Shown: positions 1-5,955, counted from the first letter of the stretch. The stretch is DNA of 6,245 bases from an uncultured Shinella sp. (GCA_946481465.1 CAMLOC010000232.1:1-6245), one strand, 5' to 3'. Notes: generated by a model not told the origin, from the sequence alone. Program-made: numbers and translations.

Positions 1-605
1 GTGGCGAAGAGGATGATCAGCAGCACCTTGTTGATGTCCGCCGTCATCATGTAGACGAGCGTCGCCGGCTCGGAGAACATCGTGTCGAGCGAGGCGAAAT
101 AGTCGCCCCGCATGGCGAGGGCCACGACCAGCGAGACGATGAGGATCTTGATCAGCGACTTGCCGAATTCGACGAGGCCCTGCTTGCCGAAAAGGCGGCC
201 GAGGCCCTTCACCGGGTTGAGGCGGGAGATCTGCGGGCGCACCCGCTCCATCACCGGGCTCGGCAGGTTCTGCAGGACCGAGGAAGCGATGCCGAAAAGC
301 ATCATCATGGCGAGGATGGGCAGGAGCAGCGCGCCGGCCTCCCAGCCGAGATGGCGGAAGATGGCGATGACATCGGTGCCCGTCTTGAGGTTCCAGGCCT
401 CCGGCTGCTCGAAGAAGTCGCGCAGCGTTTCGTTCATGCGGGAAACGCCGCCGGGCATGAAGAAGACCAGGAAGAGATAGATCGCGAGCGTCGAGGCGAA
501 GATGGTGGTTTCGCGCGAGAAGGGTGTGTTGCCCTTCTCCATCGCGTCGCGAATCTTCTTCTCGGTCGGAAGTTCTGTTTTGCTGTCCTTGTCGTCGTCC
601 GACAC
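1..605 (-). CDS. flhB: Flagellar export-gate protein FlhB (5' part, cut at window edge)
   Basis: FlhB is an inner-membrane component of the flagellar type III export gate; its cytoplasmic C-terminal domain switches export from rod/hook to filament substrates. The 201 complete codons visible here cover the N-terminal transmembrane part. The family N-terminus is clear: a charged start with DKDSKTELPTEKKIRDA (residues 6-22) and GNTPFSRE (25-32). Hydrophobic segments follow at about 35-50 and 91-110, then the conserved NLPSP (113-117), RLNPVKGLGRLFG (128-140) and another hydrophobic stretch at about 152-165. The autocleavage NPTH site lies beyond the window edge, so intactness cannot be judged. 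I chose the GTG at 603-605 because GGGAG (612-616, minus) lies 6 bases upstream and the resulting N-terminus fits the family. An in-frame GTG at 627-629 would add 8 residues but lies within a hairpin. It is the last visible gene of the minus-strand cluster, separated from fliG by a terminator-like hairpin. Confidence 0.95.
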   Translation of the reverse strand, partial: MSDDDKDSKTELPTEKKIRDAMEKGNTPFSRETTIFASTLAIYLFLVFFMPGGVSRMNETLRDFFEQPEAWNLKTGTDVIAIFRHLGWEAGALLLPILAMMMLFGIASSVLQNLPSPVMERVRPQISRLNPVKGLGRLFGKQGLVEFGKSLIKILIVSLVVALAMRGDYFASLDTMFSEPATLVYMMTADINKVLLIILFA

Positions 606-617
606 GTCGCGCTCCCG

Positions 618-633
618 GGCCGTGGACACGGCC
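618..633 (-). promoter_or_regulatory. Hairpin directly upstream of the flhB ribosome binding site
   Basis: A perfect 6-bp inverted repeat (618-623 with 628-633, 4-base loop) lies between the T-tract of the upstream terminator and the flhB Shine-Dalgarno sequence GGGAG (612-616 on minus). The downstream arm and the next few bases (616-622) repeat the 7-base block CGGCCCG (minus strand) that also forms one arm of the terminator, so the two structures could compete. A role in flhB translation or attenuation is inference. Confidence 0.35.
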
Positions 634-676
634 AAAAACAAACGGCCCGAATCCCCTTTCCTGGAGATTCGGGCCG
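634..676 (-). terminator. Rho-independent terminator-like hairpin between fliG and flhB
   Basis: A perfect 11-bp inverted repeat pairs 643-653 with 666-676 around a 12-base loop. Read on the minus strand, the second arm is followed directly by TTTGTTTTT (642-634), the expected layout of an intrinsic terminator. The hairpin begins 41 bases past the fliG stop and ends just ahead of the flhB leader. It should end or weaken transcription of motA-fliM-fliN-fliG before flhB. flhB then needs either read-through or its own promoter; I see no clear promoter in the short gap. Confidence 0.72.
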
Positions 677-716
677 CAGATACGCTCCGCCTGTGGCGTT
701 ACCGTGTCAAGGAGGA

Positions 717-1757
717 TCAGGCCGCCTGACGCTCCTCGTCCTTTTCCTTCAACTGGATTTGTCCGGCTGCGGCGAGACGGATGGCTTCCTGCGTGATCGA
801 GCGGCGGGCGATCGCCACCTCGCGCGGGTTGACGCCCTGGTCGCCGGCGGAAAGGTCGGATTCGATCATGCGGCGCTGGCGTGCGCCGATGGACGACAGG
901 ACGGCTTCGCGCAGGTCCATCGGGGTGCCGCGCAACGCCGCCGTGATGATGTCGCCGGACACGTCGTTGAACAGCGACACGCGGCTTCTCTGCGGCATGT
1001 AGAGAACGTCCTCGAAGAGGAAGATCTTCGGGCGGACCTTCTTGACCGCTTCGGTCGAGACCGTCTCGAGCGAGGCGAGCATCTCGTCGACCTGCGACTT
1101 CTCCAGCTCGTTCATGAGGTCGGCGACCTTGTTCGAACCGATCGAGTTGCGCTCGGCGTCCAGCGCGTTGATCATCTCGATGACGCGTGCCTCGACGATC
1201 GCGGTCGCCTTCGGGCTCGCATCCTTGAGGTTGACGGTGCGGTTGATGATGTCCGCGCGGTGGTCGTCGGGGATTTCCAGCAGCACCTTGGCGCCGAAGG
1301 CCGACGGCATCATGGAAAGGATATAGGCGATGGTCTGCGGGTGCTCGTTGAGCAGGAACTTGGCGACGAAGACCGGATCGGCGTCCTGCAGGCGGTCCCA
1401 GATCGTCGTCTCGTAGGCCTGGAAGGCGGCGCGGCGGCCGAGCAGCCCGTCCACTTCGTCCGGCGTCAGGCCCTCTTCGAGGATGCCTTCCATCATCTTG
1501 GCGTTGTCCATCAGGCCCGCGCCCTCGGTGAAGAGGTCCTCGAACTCGTTGACGAGGTCGATCAGTTCATGCGGCGGGATGGCGCGCAGGTTCTGCGCGG
1601 CGGCGATGATCGCCTGGAGTTCGCTCTGGGTGAAATACTTTAGCAGCTTGCCGGCAACGCCCTTGCCCATGGCGAGAAGCACGGCTGCCGCCTTCTCGAC
1701 CTGCGTCAGCGGTGCGCCGACCGCTGTGGAGGTGCCGAAATTTTCGAAATCCATCAT
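717..1757 (-). CDS. fliG: Flagellar motor switch protein FliG
   Basis: FliG is the rotor protein at the top of the C-ring. Its N-terminus binds the MS-ring protein FliF, its middle binds FliM, and its C-terminal domain meets MotA to produce torque. The 346-residue length is usual for the family. Visible landmarks are the N-terminal LTQVEKAAAVLLAMG (17-31), the middle-domain EHPQ motif (138-141) in LLNEHPQTIAYILS, and the C-terminal domain from FLFEDVL (246-252). By comparison with my memory of enterobacterial FliG, the torque-helix charged positions read R276 (usually Lys), R293 (conserved), S300 (usually Asp) and D301 (conserved). The start is the first of two adjacent ATGs (1755-1757), with AGGGGGA about 8 bases upstream. 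A TTG at 1779-1781 is in frame but overlaps that ribosome binding site. The gene lies 30 bases after fliN and is followed by a terminator-like hairpin, so it appears to close the stator/switch transcript. Confidence 0.96.
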   Translation of the reverse strand: MMDFENFGTSTAVGAPLTQVEKAAAVLLAMGKGVAGKLLKYFTQSELQAIIAAAQNLRAIPPHELIDLVNEFEDLFTEGAGLMDNAKMMEGILEEGLTPDEVDGLLGRRAAFQAYETTIWDRLQDADPVFVAKFLLNEHPQTIAYILSMMPSAFGAKVLLEIPDDHRADIINRTVNLKDASPKATAIVEARVIEMINALDAERNSIGSNKVADLMNELEKSQVDEMLASLETVSTEAVKKVRPKIFLFEDVLYMPQRSRVSLFNDVSGDIITAALRGTPMDLREAVLSSIGARQRRMIESDLSAGDQGVNPREVAIARRSITQEAIRLAAAGQIQLKEKDEERQAA

Positions 1758-1787
1758 GGATCCATCCCCCTGAGACCTCAACCGGTA

Positions 1788-2384
1788 TCAGACTTTGCGT
1801 GTACTCTTCACTTCGATGAGCTTGACCCCGAAGCGGGTGTCGTCGTTTTCAAGAACCGTGATCTCGCCGCGGCCGATGACGCGGCCGTTGACCATGACCT
1901 CGACGGGCTCGCCGATGCGGCGATCGAGCGCGATCGTGGCGCCCTCGGAAAGGTTCATGAGGCTGGAGACCTGCATCTGCGAGGAACCGAGCACGATCTG
2001 CAGATCGATCGGGATGTCCATGATGAGGTCGAGATTGGAGTGCAGCGCGCTGCCCGGCCGTGCGGCTTCGCCGGGCTCGGCGCCGAAGTCGTTGCCGCCG
2101 AAGTCGTTGCCACCCCCGAAATCCGAACCGCCGAAGCCGGTGTCGGCGCCAGCGCCGAAATCGGGAGCGGCCGCGGCGGCGCCGAAGTCGGACGTGCCGA
2201 AATCGCCGCCGAAGGCCGCGAGCGGGTCGTCCTCGACGGTCGCCGGCAGGTCGGCGGCGAAGCCGCCGGAGGAGTCTTTCTGAAGAACGCCGCGCAGGTC
2301 GTCGATCGCCTACTCCAGTTCCTGGTCGCCCGCATTGAGGGAAGACGTCATGTCGTCAGCGATGGGTGTTTTCTTCGGTGCCAT
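1788..2384 (-). CDS. fliN: Flagellar motor switch protein FliN, interrupted by an in-frame TAG at codon 25 (possible pseudogene)
   Basis: FliN forms the bottom of the C-ring with FliM and contributes to switching and export. The C-terminal SpoA domain (about residues 117-198) is unmistakable: [19 protein letters not shown], then [20 protein letters not shown] and GRGEITV, ending in a conserved basic tail. From the ATG at 2382-2384 the frame reads [12 protein letters not shown], then reaches TAG at 2310-2312 (codon 25) after QELE. It continues without another stop or frameshift through [12 protein letters not shown], a Phe-Gly-rich linker (residues 58-101) and the SpoA domain, 199 codons including the true stop. 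No in-frame ATG, GTG or TTG follows the TAG until the ATG at 2019-2021, which would give only the 77-residue SpoA part and has no convincing Shine-Dalgarno sequence. The TAG may be a nonsense mutation, a sequencing error or a tolerated stop. The gene lies between fliM (62 bases) and fliG (30 bases), where fliN is expected. Confidence 0.88.
2082..2213 (-). repeat. Phe-Gly-rich repeat linker in fliN with a 15-bp tandem duplication
   Basis: Codons 58-101 of fliN encode eight Phe-Gly dipeptides in 44 residues, six of them as Asp-Phe-Gly, separated by Gly, Ala, Ser and Asn. The last two units (GNDFG at residues 92-96 and 97-101) are an exact 15-base tandem repeat at 2082-2096 and 2097-2111. The stretch joins the short N-terminal helix to the SpoA domain and is probably a disordered linker. 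The tandem copy points to slippage-driven length change. Confidence 0.8.
2310..2312 (-). other. In-frame amber codon (TAG) within fliN
   Basis: The plus-strand CTA at 2310-2312 reads as TAG in the fliN frame, between CTGGAG and GCGATCGAC. The residues before it (DQELE) and after it (AIDDLRGVL) look like one uninterrupted helix. One base change from AAG, GAG or CAG would explain the stop; which one cannot be told here. Confidence 0.85.
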
Positions 2385-2446
2385 AAGACCACTATTCCAT
2401 TCGAAACTTGCCCGAGGCGTGCCTGCGGGCCGGCATCATGCCCAAA

Positions 2447-3394
2447 CTATCCGATGATATGCTGGAGGATGTCTTCCTCCGAACCGTATGTATCCTTGAC
2501 GCGAACCGTGTAGCGGGCGCCGGAGCGGCCGAATTCGCAGACATAGAGGTTGCGGCCGTTCGCATTGACCTCGACGCGCACGTCGCCGGCCTCGTTGAAC
2601 GGGATGATGTCGCCCGCCTGCAGGCGGCTGATCGTGTCGAGCGTCTGCGCTTCCAGGCGGATGCGCGCCTCGAGCGACACCTTGGAGCGGCGGACCTGCT
2701 CGCCGAGCTGTTCGCTCCACTCGACGCGGGTCTTCGGCGCATTGGCGGGCTTCGGCGCGGCGATGGTCGATTTCAGCAGAACGGCCTGCGGCACGATGAC
2801 GTGGAAGGTGGAGAGCACCGGGCCGATGCCGACGGCCATGTTGACCATGGCGACGAAGGCCTCGTCCGAGCCGTCCTCGGCAGTCTTGCGGGTTTCCACA
2901 TTGTGCGCGGGACCGAGCATGGGTTCGAAGCCGTTAGAACCCGTGACGGCGGATTTCAGCACGCCGGAAATCCGGTCGAACATTATGGCGGCAAGGTCGA
3001 GCTCGATCTTGGAGAGCGGACGCGGCTCCGGATCGTCGATCGCGTCGCTGACGGCGCCGAGCATGTTCTCGACGAGCGTGATGATCATCGGGCTGTCGCA
3101 GATCAGCGTGAAGCGGTCGCACCAGTCGCGCAGCGACGCGTCGCAGCACGCCATGGCGCCGCCGAGGCCTTCGATCAGCGGGCCGTACTTGCCCGTCGCG
3201 AACCCGGCATAGGAGACGGCGACCTCGAAGCCGAGTTCGTTTTCCAGCATGTCCGGCAGGAATTCGGCGAAGACGTCGCCGAGGCCGGCGCAGAGCTTGG
3301 AGATCGTCGCCTGGTCGCCGAGCCGGCCGGTCAGGCGGGCCAGCACGATCGGGTCCATGTCGAGGGGGGCTTCGGTCACGCGTGCGTCCTTCAT
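2447..3394 (-). CDS. fliM: Flagellar motor switch protein FliM (divergent alphaproteobacterial form)
   Basis: FliM is the middle C-ring protein that links FliG to FliN and normally receives CheY-P. The 315-residue product has a FliM-like central region (about 35-210) with LVENMLGAV (107-115), IELDLAAIMFDRISGVLKSA (130-149) and FHVIVPQAVLL (197-207). A C-terminal SpoA domain runs from about 226, with KVSLEARIRLEAQTL (238-252), LQAGDIIPFN (258-267) and VEVNANGRNLYVCEFG (274-289). Two usual landmarks are absent: the N-terminal CheY-binding motif of the LSQxEIDxLL type, and the GGXG motif that follows the central hydrophobic segment, where this protein has LGAV. Despite this, position between motA and fliN and the SpoA domain make the call secure. 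It starts 3 bases after the motA stop, so translation is probably coupled; the ribosome binding site is weak (AAGAG abutting the ATG). Confidence 0.93.
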   Translation of the reverse strand: MKDARVTEAPLDMDPIVLARLTGRLGDQATISKLCAGLGDVFAEFLPDMLENELGFEVAVSYAGFATGKYGPLIEGLGGAMACCDASLRDWCDRFTLICDSPMIITLVENMLGAVSDAIDDPEPRPLSKIELDLAAIMFDRISGVLKSAVTGSNGFEPMLGPAHNVETRKTAEDGSDEAFVAMVNMAVGIGPVLSTFHVIVPQAVLLKSTIAAPKPANAPKTRVEWSEQLGEQVRRSKVSLEARIRLEAQTLDTISRLQAGDIIPFNEAGDVRVEVNANGRNLYVCEFGRSGARYTVRVKDTYGSEEDILQHIIG

Positions 3395-3397
3395 CTC

Positions 3398-4270
3398 TTA
3401 AGCCGCCTTCGAACCGCCGCCGGGATTCATCATCTCCTGCTCGACCGCGTCGATCGACGGGCGTTCGTAGGAGGAAATGGTCTTGCGGCCGTATTCCAGC
3501 GCGACCTGCGGCACCGAGCCGTTCATGTAGGCGAGCAGCGTCTGCTTGACGATGATATAGAGGCGGTTCTGCTTCTCGCGCACGACCTTGATGTTCGTCG
3601 TGATGGGCGTGACGATGGAGTAGGACAGGAACACGCCGAGCAGGGTGCCGACGAGGGCGGCGGCGATCTTGCCGCCGAGGATCTCCGGGCTTTCGTTGAT
3701 GGCGCCCATGGCCTTGATGACGCCGAGAACGGCCGCGACGATGCCGATGGCCGGGAAGGCGTCGCCCATCGTGTTGAGCGCGTTGTAGGGTTTCATCTTG
3801 TCGCGCGTGATCGTCTGGATCTCCTCGTCCATCAGCGCCTCGATCTCGTGGCTGCGGGCATTGCCGATGATGATGAGGCGGACATAGTCGCAGATGAAGG
3901 CGGTCAGTTCCTTGTTGGCGAGCACCGTCGGGGCGGACTGGAAGATCGGCGATTCGGCCGGGTTGTCGATATGCGCCTCGATCTCGTTGCGCGACTTGGT
4001 GCGCAGGTCCCGCATCAGGCTGTAGAGCACGCCGAGCGTATCGAGATAGTGGCGTTCCTTCGGAACCTTGTGCTTGAAGGCCTCGCCGAGCGCCTTTCCG
4101 GTCTCCTTGATCACCTTCATCGTGTTGGCCACGATGAATCCGCCGATCCCGGCGCCGCCGATGATCAGGAGCTCGAAGGGCTGGTTCAGCACTTCAAGGT
4201 GACCACCCATGGCCATGTAGCCGCCAAGGACGCAGCCGAAGGTAACGATTAGACCGATAACGATGTTCAT
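3398..4270 (-). CDS. motA: Flagellar motor stator protein MotA
   Basis: MotA forms the torque-generating ring around MotB in the inner membrane and couples ion flow, most likely protons in this group, to movement of FliG. The 290-residue length is typical. Four membrane segments are visible: about 2-22, 33-50, 172-189 and 203-222, with a large cytoplasmic loop between the second and third. Functional residues fall at the same numbers as in the E. coli protein as I recall it: R90 and E98 in the cytoplasmic loop ([16 protein letters not shown]), P173 in [15 protein letters not shown], and P222 in SYSIVTPI. The start is ATG at 4268-4270, with only a distant GGGA (about 11 bases) as a ribosome binding site. 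It is first in the minus-strand cluster motA-fliM-fliN-fliG, so its promoter should lie in 4271-4442. motB is not adjacent in this window. Confidence 0.97.
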   Translation of the reverse strand: MNIVIGLIVTFGCVLGGYMAMGGHLEVLNQPFELLIIGGAGIGGFIVANTMKVIKETGKALGEAFKHKVPKERHYLDTLGVLYSLMRDLRTKSRNEIEAHIDNPAESPIFQSAPTVLANKELTAFICDYVRLIIIGNARSHEIEALMDEEIQTITRDKMKPYNALNTMGDAFPAIGIVAAVLGVIKAMGAINESPEILGGKIAAALVGTLLGVFLSYSIVTPITTNIKVVREKQNRLYIIVKQTLLAYMNGSVPQVALEYGRKTISSYERPSIDAVEQEMMNPGGGSKAA

Positions 4271-4442
4271 GAGCGCAGGTGTCCCGACACAATTCTGACC
4301 GATCCGGAAATACGGCTCCAGCCTTGCGTGAAGCTGTACCTAACGACGGGTTTATCGATCAGGTTCGCGCAAGCAAAAGCCGCGAGAATCATGGTTCAAA
4401 ACGGGCAATCATGCCCGCTCGAACCTTGATCGGCGGCCCATC
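4271..4442. promoter_or_regulatory. Divergent intergenic region between motA and the DUF1217 gene
   Basis: These 172 bases separate two oppositely transcribed flagellar units and must carry the start signals of both, unless transcription enters from outside the window. The stretch from about 4340 to 4410 is less GC-rich than the surrounding genes, as expected of a promoter core. I searched for the rhizobial housekeeping pattern (CTTGAC, about 17 bases, CTATAT) and found no good match on either strand, which would suit activator-dependent promoters. In Sinorhizobium, flagellar genes of this type are controlled by VisNR and Rem; whether that applies here is inference, and I cannot place a binding site. 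Confidence 0.5.
4402..4417 (+). promoter_or_regulatory. Short hairpin upstream of the DUF1217 gene
   Basis: A perfect 6-bp inverted repeat, CGGGCA with TGCCCG, encloses the 4-base loop ATCA. It lies 25 bases before the GTG start of the DUF1217 gene and has no following T-tract, so it is not a terminator in either direction. It could be an mRNA leader structure or an operator half-site pair; it could also be chance in GC-rich DNA. Confidence 0.25.
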
Positions 4443-5222
4443 GTGACGACCACCTATACGAGCTACAAGCTGATTACCGCGGACCTCCAGACGTCGCTGA
4501 AGCGCGTCTCGGAGCAACCGGACGTCAAGCGCGAGACGGAATACTATCTCGCCAAGATCGGCAGCGTGAAATCGGTCGACGACTTCTTCGCCGATGACCG
4601 GCTCTACAACTACGCGATGAAGGCGCACGGGCTGGAGGACATGGCCTATGCCAAGGCCTTCATGCGCAAGGTGCTGACGGAGGGCGTCGACGACAAGGAG
4701 GCCTTCGCCAACCAGCTCTCCGACACGCGCTACAAGGAGCTGGCGGAATCGCTGAATTTCGCCCGGCACGGGGAGCTCGCCACCACCTTCGAGCGCGCCC
4801 AGAAGGGCGTCGTCGATAAATACACCCGCCAGACGCTGGAAGTCAGCGCCGGCGAAGACAATACCGGCGTGCGTCTCGCGCTCTATTTCGAGCGCATGGC
4901 CTCGTCCATTACCTCCGGCTATTCGATCATCGCCGACGACGCGCTGGCGCAGGTCGTGCGCACGGCGCTGCAGCTTCCCGCGGAATTCGCCGCCACCGAC
5001 ATCGATCGCCAGGCGGAGTTCTACGAGCAGACGTTCGATCTCGAGGATTTCAAGGACACCTCGAAGGTCGGCAAGCTCCTCGAGCGTTTCACCTCGATGT
5101 GGGAGCTGGAAAATCCCTCCGGCAGCTACGATCCGCTCACCGCCTTCCAGCCGTCGAGCCTCACCGGCATCTCGACGGACCTGCTGATTTCCATCAACAA
5201 CCTGAAACTCGGAGGTCGCTGA
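4443..5222 (+). CDS. DUF1217-type flagellar-cluster protein of unknown function
   Basis: This 259-residue protein resembles the DUF1217 proteins of alphaproteobacterial flagellar clusters, which have no established role. I recognise it by its N-terminus (SYKLITADLQTSLKRVSEQP, residues 7-26), the segment KIGSVKSVDDFFADDRLYNY (38-57), and its place between motA and flgF. It looks mostly helical and charged, has no Sec signal peptide, no membrane segment and no cysteine. It ends in a Ser/Thr-rich stretch and a hydrophobic tail (LLISINNLKL). Lack of Cys and of a cleavable signal is common among axial proteins exported by the flagellar type III system, so export is possible; a cytoplasmic assembly factor is equally open. 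The GTG at 4443 is the only early start; its Shine-Dalgarno sequence is poor, and its GTG overlaps the stop of a tiny upstream reading frame. flgF follows after 1 base, and the flgF ribosome binding site lies inside this gene's end, implying co-translation. Confidence 0.88.
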   Translation: MTTTYTSYKLITADLQTSLKRVSEQPDVKRETEYYLAKIGSVKSVDDFFADDRLYNYAMKAHGLEDMAYAKAFMRKVLTEGVDDKEAFANQLSDTRYKELAESLNFARHGELATTFERAQKGVVDKYTRQTLEVSAGEDNTGVRLALYFERMASSITSGYSIIADDALAQVVRTALQLPAEFAATDIDRQAEFYEQTFDLEDFKDTSKVGKLLERFTSMWELENPSGSYDPLTAFQPSSLTGISTDLLISINNLKLGGR

Positions 5223-5223
5223 C

Positions 5224-5949
5224 GTGCAGACCGGACTCTACGTATCGCTTTCGTCCCAGCTTGCGCTCGATCGCCGCCTGACGACGCTGGCCGACAACGT
5301 CGCGAATTCGACGACGGTCGGCTTCCGCGCCACGGAAGTGAAATTCAACCAGGTCGTCAGCGACCAGAAGACCGCCGACGTCGCCTTCGTGTCTCAAGGC
5401 AACGAGTTCCTGTCCACGCGCACCGGCGGCATGACCGAGACCGGCGGCACGCTCGACTTCGCCATCAAGGGCGACGCCTGGTTCCAGGTCGAGACGCCCT
5501 CCGGCCCGACGCTGACGCGTGACGGGCGCTTCACGGTGACCGATGCCGGCGAACTGGTCACCCTCAACGGCTATCCCGTGCTCGATGCCGGCGGCGGGCC
5601 GATCCAGCTCGACCTCGCCAACGGGCCGATCCTGCTCAGCGCCGACGGCCAACTCAACCAGAACGGCCAGCCCGTCGCCGCGCTCGGCCTATTCCAGGCC
5701 GACCTTTCCGGCGGCTTCGTGCGCGCCGGCAACAGCGGCATCATCACCAGCATCGCGCCGGAGCCGGTCGTCGACCGCATCGATGCGGGCGTGGTGCAGG
5801 GCTACGTGGAGGAATCCAACGTCAACGCCATCGGCGAGATGACCCAGTTGATCCAGGTCACCCGCGCCTTCGAGAGCGTCGCCTCGCTGATGCGCGACAC
5901 AGAGGAATCGCTGAAGGAAGCCATCCGCACCTTCGGCGGAAGCCGGTAA
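5224..5949 (+). CDS. flgF: Flagellar proximal rod protein FlgF
   Basis: FlgF is a proximal rod subunit exported through the flagellar type III system and assembled in the periplasm as part of the drive shaft. The 241-residue length fits the family. The N-terminal rod motif is visible at residues 6-35 (SLSSQLALDRRLTTLADNVA, then NSTTVGFRA), where the Asn/Thr/Gly-rich turn is the family signature. The middle carries the FlgE/F/G-like beta domain with FAIKGDAWFQVE (79-90), TRDGRFTV (98-105) and LNGYPVLDA (114-122). The C-terminus has VQGYVEESNVNAIGEM (191-206) and the coiled-coil-forming helix LIQVTRAFESVASLM. There is no cysteine and no Sec signal, as expected. The GTG start at 5224 has an excellent ribosome binding site, GGAGG at 5211-5215, 8 bases upstream. 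It follows the DUF1217 gene by 1 base and precedes fliI by 6 bases. FlgG is close in sequence but normally longer, with a different middle region. Confidence 0.95.
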   Translation: MQTGLYVSLSSQLALDRRLTTLADNVANSTTVGFRATEVKFNQVVSDQKTADVAFVSQGNEFLSTRTGGMTETGGTLDFAIKGDAWFQVETPSGPTLTRDGRFTVTDAGELVTLNGYPVLDAGGGPIQLDLANGPILLSADGQLNQNGQPVAALGLFQADLSGGFVRAGNSGIITSIAPEPVVDRIDAGVVQGYVEESNVNAIGEMTQLIQVTRAFESVASLMRDTEESLKEAIRTFGGSR

Positions 5950-5955
5950 GCGCCC

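Noticed and set aside
603..629. Upstream in-frame GTG (627-629) as flhB start
   Set aside because: It lies within a hairpin, has no ribosome binding site, and adds residues not seen at the FlhB N-terminus. The GTG at 603-605 has GGGAG at good spacing.
351..1643. 430-codon open frame on the plus strand opposite flhB and fliG
   Set aside because: It runs antisense to two clear flagellar genes, and its product is Arg/Gly/Asp/Val-rich low-information sequence typical of high-GC antisense frames, with no recognisable domain.
1755..1781. Upstream TTG start for fliG at 1779-1781
   Set aside because: It would place the strong AGGGGGA ribosome binding site inside the gene. The ATG at 1755-1757 has correct spacing to that site and gives a family-like N-terminus.
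1955..2335. 126-codon minus-strand frame within fliN
   Set aside because: It is in a different frame from fliN and encodes an Arg/Ser/Pro-rich product. The FliN-like sequence continues in the original frame on both sides of the amber codon, so this is not a frameshift continuation.
2408..4252. 614-codon open frame on the plus strand opposite fliM and motA
   Set aside because: Despite its length it mirrors the codon structure of fliM and motA, crosses their junction, and shows no family motif. Long antisense frames of this kind are expected in GC-rich coding DNA.
4389..4769. 126-codon minus-strand frame opposite the start of the DUF1217 gene
   Set aside because: It is antisense to a well-supported gene and has no recognisable domain.
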